From positions 147,573 to 211,572 of the forward strand of contig NZ_AMRK01000008.1 in assembly GCF_000299875.1 (NCBI RefSeq): 64,000 bases of DNA, in the 5' to 3' direction. The position numbers and the translations under genes are program-made. Under the pieces are notes generated by a model, which worked only from the letters and a program-made list of their open reading frames with translations, was not told the origin of the DNA and did no database searches. The stretch comes from Celeribacter baekdonensis B30. Its GTDB lineage: Bacteria > Pseudomonadota > Alphaproteobacteria > Rhodobacterales > Rhodobacteraceae. Each line of letters opens with the position of its first letter. Position 1 is the stretch's first letter. This document shows positions 61,042 to 64,000 of this stretch, one piece after another.

Positions 61042-61673
61042 GCCATATCACCCATCACGTCTCTGACGATGTTCTTTTGGCCTATGTGTCGGGTCACCTG
61101 CCTCAGCCCTATGCGGTGGTGGTCGCCAGCCATCTGTCGCTCTGCGACGACTGTCGCGCACGCTCTGAGGCCCATGCCCATGCCGGTGGCGTGGTGATGG
61201 ACACGGGTGCCGTGTCTGATGTCTCGGGCATATTAAAATCGCGGCTGTTTGACGAACTCGACGCCGTTTTGGAGGAAGAGCCCGAGTATGAAACCAAAGG
61301 CCCCTACCCGGCCCCGGTGATGGCCACACTTGGTGGCTCTGAACTGCGGTGGACACACATGGGGCTTGGCACGAAACAGGCGATTTTGCAGCATGACAAG
61401 GCCGGAAGCGTGCGGCTTTTGTATATCCCCGGCGGCATGGCCGTGCCCGATCATGGCCACAACGGGTTGGAGTTGACCTTGGTGTTGCAAGGCGCGTTTC
61501 GCGATGAAACCGGGCGGTACGGCGTGGGCGATCTTGAGACTGCCGATGGCAGTTTGGAGCACACGCCCATTGCAGAGCCAGGAGAGGCCTGTATTTGTCT
61601 GGCCGCGACCGACGCAAAATTGCGGTTCTTGTCGCTTGTGCCGCGCCTGTTGCAACCGATCTTTCGGATCTGA
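61038..61673 (+). CDS. chrR: Anti-sigma factor ChrR
   Basis: This zinc protein binds RpoE and releases it on singlet oxygen. The 211-residue product has an N-terminal anti-sigma domain with zinc ligands in HITHHVSDD and SHLSLCDDC (HxxxCxxC). A C-terminal cupin follows (about 90-205: LEHDKAGSVRLLYIPGGMAVPDHGHNGLELTLVLQGAFRDE), with its own His/Glu metal site. The length is normal for ChrR. It is coupled to rpoE. Confidence 0.95.
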   Translation: MSHITHHVSDDVLLAYVSGHLPQPYAVVVASHLSLCDDCRARSEAHAHAGGVVMDTGAVSDVSGILKSRLFDELDAVLEEEPEYETKGPYPAPVMATLGGSELRWTHMGLGTKQAILQHDKAGSVRLLYIPGGMAVPDHGHNGLELTLVLQGAFRDETGRYGVGDLETADGSLEHTPIAEPGEACICLAATDAKLRFLSLVPRLLQPIFRI

Positions 61674-61679
61674 GGCGGG

Positions 61680-62438
61680 TTACAACACCCGCTTCAACCC
61701 GGATTGCACCTTCAACAATTTCGGCAAATAGATCGGGATCAGGGCGTCCACGCGGGCCTGTGTGGCGGCCATTCCGGTGTTGAGCGCCGCCACGACTGCA
61801 CCATGGCTGTTCACCAAGGGCACGGCGATGGAGCGCAGCCCGATCTCGACCTCTTGATCAATCAACGCATAGCCTTGGCTGCGCACCAAATCGACCCGCG
61901 CCATGACCTCTTCGGGGTCAGTGACGCTAAATTTCGTGCGCGGCGAAAGGTCAGAGGCCTCGACCACCGCCCTCGCTTCCTCGCGCGGCAAAGCGGCCAA
62001 AAGCACCCGCCCCATCGAGGTACAATGCGCCGGAAGACGCGATCCGGGCATCAACCCGATCGACATCACCCGTTTTTGCGCCGCGCGGGCAAGATAGACG
62101 ATTTCGGTGCGATCCAAAATCGACACCGAACAGCTTTCGCCAATATTTTCCGTCAGTTGATCCAACCAAGGCTGCACGATTTGCGGCAGCGGCAAGGCGG
62201 ATATCGCCCCCATCCCAAGTCGCAAAGCGCGGTGGGTCAGCGTGAAGAATTTACCGTCATACTCGGCATAGCCCTCCACATGCAGCGTCAAAAGACAGCG
62301 CCGCGCGGTGGCCCGATCCAGCCCGGTTTGTTTCGACACATCGGTGATCGACAGTTTCGGCGTCTCTGCCCCGAAACATTCGAGAACATGCAGGCCCTTG
62401 GCCAGAGAAGAGATGGTATCGGATGATTTGTTCGCCAT
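61680..62438 (-). CDS. IclR-family regulator of the beta-ketoadipate genes
   Basis: A 252-residue regulator (PcaR/PobR group). It has an N-terminal winged helix (SDTISSLAKGLHVLECFGAETPKLSITDVSKQTGLDRATARRCLLTLHVEGYAEYDGKFF) and a C-terminal effector domain (about 85-250) with MSIGLMPGSRLPAHCTSMGRVLLAAL and ALIDQEVEIGLRSIAVPL. It is divergent from pcaIJ, so it most likely senses beta-ketoadipate and controls them. The start at 62438 is the MANKSS Met; the frame is open to 62483 but covers the operator. Confidence 0.9.
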   Translation of the reverse strand: MANKSSDTISSLAKGLHVLECFGAETPKLSITDVSKQTGLDRATARRCLLTLHVEGYAEYDGKFFTLTHRALRLGMGAISALPLPQIVQPWLDQLTENIGESCSVSILDRTEIVYLARAAQKRVMSIGLMPGSRLPAHCTSMGRVLLAALPREEARAVVEASDLSPRTKFSVTDPEEVMARVDLVRSQGYALIDQEVEIGLRSIAVPLVNSHGAVVAALNTGMAATQARVDALIPIYLPKLLKVQSGLKRVL

Positions 62439-62483
62439 GCGCACGACAATTGTCACAACGCGAACAAATGTCAATATGCGCAC
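62438..62483. promoter_or_regulatory. Operator region between the IclR regulator and pcaIJ
   Basis: A perfect 10-bp palindrome GACAATTGTC (62445-62454) and two copies of TGCGCAC (62438-62444 and 62477-62483), 39 bases apart, lie in the divergent promoter region. They probably bind the IclR-type regulator. GGAGAG follows at the pcaI ribosome site. Confidence 0.45.
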
Positions 62484-62544
62484 AAAAGGACTCGGCCTTT
62501 TGCGATGGCAAAGCTAGATCAGCGTTCAGAATAAGGAGAGTCTC

Positions 62545-63264
62545 ATGGACAAAACCATCCCTACCGTGGCCGAGGCCATCGCCGAGATTCCGGACGGTGC
62601 ACAGGTCATGATCGGCGGTTTCGGCGGCTCCGGCGCGCCGATCGAATTGATCCACGCACTGATTGACCGCTTTCGCGAAACCGGTAGCCCGAAAAACCTG
62701 ACCGTGATCAACAACAACGCGGGCAATGGCGGCATCGGCATTGCCGCAATGATCAAAGCGGGCATGGTCGCTAAAATGATCTGTTCCTTCCCGCGCAGCT
62801 CCAACGCCGAAGCCTTCAACGAGAAATACCTCGCGGGCGAGATCGAATTGGAACTGGTGCCGCAGGGCACATTGGCCGAACGCATCCGCGCGGCCGGCGC
62901 GGGCATCCCGGCGTTTTACACGCCCTCCTCGTTTGGCACCGAACTTGCGATCGGCAAGCCGACCGAAGAGTTCGACGGCAAAATGTATGTCCGTGAACGC
63001 TGGCTCAAGGCCGATTTTGCCCTGATCAAAGGTCAGATCGGCGACACGGTCGGCAATCTGAACTACCGCCTTGCGGGCCGCAACTTCAATCCGCTGATGG
63101 CCATGGCTGCGAACAAAACCATCGCCCAAGTCTCCGAACTCGTCGCCCCCGGCGGCATCAACCCGGAGCAGGTCATCACCCCCGGCCTGTTTGTCGACGT
63201 GGTGGTCGAAGTTGCACATCCTCAACAAGAAGAAGTGCTCGTACGCACGGGAGTGGTCCATTAA
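62545..63264 (+). CDS. pcaI: 3-oxoadipate CoA-transferase subunit A
   Basis: It moves CoA from succinyl-CoA to 3-oxoadipate in the beta-ketoadipate pathway for aromatic acids. The 239-residue alpha subunit has DGAQVMIGGFGGSGAPIELIHALI near residue 20 (CoA-transferase signature 1), VINNNAGNGGIGIAAMIKAGMVAKMICSFPRS and VQGTLAERIRAAGAGIPAFYTPSSFGT. GGAGAG lies before the ATG. The pcaJ start follows the stop directly. Confidence 0.93.
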   Translation: MDKTIPTVAEAIAEIPDGAQVMIGGFGGSGAPIELIHALIDRFRETGSPKNLTVINNNAGNGGIGIAAMIKAGMVAKMICSFPRSSNAEAFNEKYLAGEIELELVPQGTLAERIRAAGAGIPAFYTPSSFGTELAIGKPTEEFDGKMYVRERWLKADFALIKGQIGDTVGNLNYRLAGRNFNPLMAMAANKTIAQVSELVAPGGINPEQVITPGLFVDVVVEVAHPQQEEVLVRTGVVH

Positions 63265-63957
63265 ATGTCCGATTTCAACATTTCCGACGTGGCGCTGAAC
63301 AACGCCCAAATCGCCTGGCGCGCCGCCCAAGACATCGAAGATGGCTCCTATGTGAACCTTGGGATCGGCTTTCCCGAGATGATCGCCAAATTCCAACCCG
63401 AAGGCCGCGATGTCACCTATCATACCGAAAACGGTGTGTTGGGCTTTGGCAAAGCGCCGCTTGAGGGCGAGGAAGATTGGGACCTGATCAATGCGGGCAA
63501 AAAGGCGATCACGCTCAATCCGGGCGCGTCATTTTTCCACCACGCCGACAGTTTCGCCATGGTCCGCGGCGGGCACCTCGATCTCGCCGTGCTGGGCGCG
63601 TATCAGATCGCGCAAAACGGCGATTTGGCGAATTGGCGCGTGGGGTCCAAAGGCGTGCCTGCGGTCGGCGGGGCGATGGATTTGGTCCATGGTGCGAAAC
63701 GCGTCGCCGTGGTCACCGATCACGTCACCAAAGATGGCAAACCGAAATTGGTCGAGACCTGCACCTTTCCGCTCACCGGCGTGGCCTGTGTGACGCGCGT
63801 CTACACCTCGCTCGCCGTGGTCGATATTGAGGATGGAAAATTCATCCTGCGGGAAAAAGTGCCGGGGATCACCTTGGCGCAATTGCAGGCCGTCACGGGC
63901 GCAACGCTTCATATTGACGGCGATGTGGCTGAGCTGAATGTACCGGAGGATTTGTAA
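63265..63957 (+). CDS. pcaJ: 3-oxoadipate CoA-transferase subunit B
   Basis: The beta subunit of the CoA-transferase, 230 residues, starting NISDVALNNAQIAWRAAQDIEDGSYVNLGIGFPEMIAKF. The catalytic Glu lies in HTENGVLGFG (ENG motif). NPGASFFHHADSFAMVRGGHLDLAVLGAYQI is the conserved second signature. The stop overlaps the pcaF start by one base (TAATG). Confidence 0.94.
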   Translation: MSDFNISDVALNNAQIAWRAAQDIEDGSYVNLGIGFPEMIAKFQPEGRDVTYHTENGVLGFGKAPLEGEEDWDLINAGKKAITLNPGASFFHHADSFAMVRGGHLDLAVLGAYQIAQNGDLANWRVGSKGVPAVGGAMDLVHGAKRVAVVTDHVTKDGKPKLVETCTFPLTGVACVTRVYTSLAVVDIEDGKFILREKVPGITLAQLQAVTGATLHIDGDVAELNVPEDL

Positions 63958-64000
63958 TGCAAGACGTTTACATCTGCGACTATATCCGCACGCCTGTGGG
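63957..64000 (+). CDS. pcaF: 3-oxoadipyl-CoA thiolase, N-terminal fragment
   Basis: Only the first 14 codons are in the window (MQDVYICDYIRTPVG), an exact thiolase opening (D-Y-I-R-T-P-x-G). It cleaves 3-oxoadipyl-CoA to succinyl-CoA and acetyl-CoA, the last step after pcaIJ. The gene runs out of the window. Confidence 0.82.
   Translation, partial: MQDVYICDYIRTPV

Overview
This 64 kb window is chromosomal DNA, probably from a marine alphaproteobacterium of the order Rhodobacterales (Roseobacter/Rhodobacter group). The evidence is a high-GC coding style, an RpoE-ChrR singlet-oxygen pair with its typical target operon, FnrL-type boxes, a monomeric NADP isocitrate dehydrogenase, a bioYMN biotin importer, a TelA/XpaC/SPFH cluster and a pcaIJF operon with an IclR regulator. 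Genes are dense, many overlap by 1-8 bases, and I see no insertion sequence, integrase, tRNA gene or CRISPR array. Two AT-richer orphan genes (820-1191 and 2368-3105) and the repeat-like DNA around them are the only patch that looks foreign.

Layout. 1-12 kb: end of a DMT permease, two orphans, a DUF533 protein, rnpB with its own promoter, an amidase and an Excalibur lipoprotein, gatCA, a ceramidase-like membrane protein, a UPF0173 hydrolase, an ECF sigma / membrane protein / CpxP-like operon, tadA, and ompW behind a perfect FNR box. 12-20 kb: an RluB-type pseudouridine synthase with a long basic tail, then a compact envelope-stress-like cluster (28-residue membrane peptide, XpaC, TelA, DUF2927 lipoprotein, SPFH-GYF protein, small protein, antisense CZB protein, zinc-ribbon membrane protein). 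20-28 kb: fructokinase, dtd and a complete tsaE-B-C-D operon for tRNA t6A, converging on a complete Anbu operon (ATP-grasp, alpha-E, transglutaminase, Anbu protease). 28-40 kb: icd, a soluble three-PAS chemoreceptor, an RND efflux pair behind a palindromic operator, and modBC without modA.

40-54 kb: an exopolysaccharide-type sugar transferase, a GT2 / LAB_N / GT39 lipid-glycosylation operon, a sulfide:quinone oxidoreductase with a small membrane partner, and cydDC-cydABX for a sulfide-tolerant bd oxidase. The RND pump, sqr and cydA each carry an AT-rich palindrome in front of them; the first two share the 10-mer TGCATATGTA. Next comes an arsenate module: ArsR-ArsC fusion, GAPDH and the ArsJ exporter. 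54-64 kb: bioYMN; a four-gene RpoE-target operon (FAD oxidoreductase, DUF1365, DUF3833, SDR) divergent from rpoE-chrR, with matching TGATCC-N18-TA promoters on both sides; and the beta-ketoadipate genes pcaR / pcaIJ / pcaF (cut by the window end).

Taken together the region is rich in respiratory and envelope stress handling (sulfide, singlet oxygen, arsenate, low oxygen, toxic oxyanion-like stress). All functions are assigned from protein sequence features and neighbourhood only; no database search was run.
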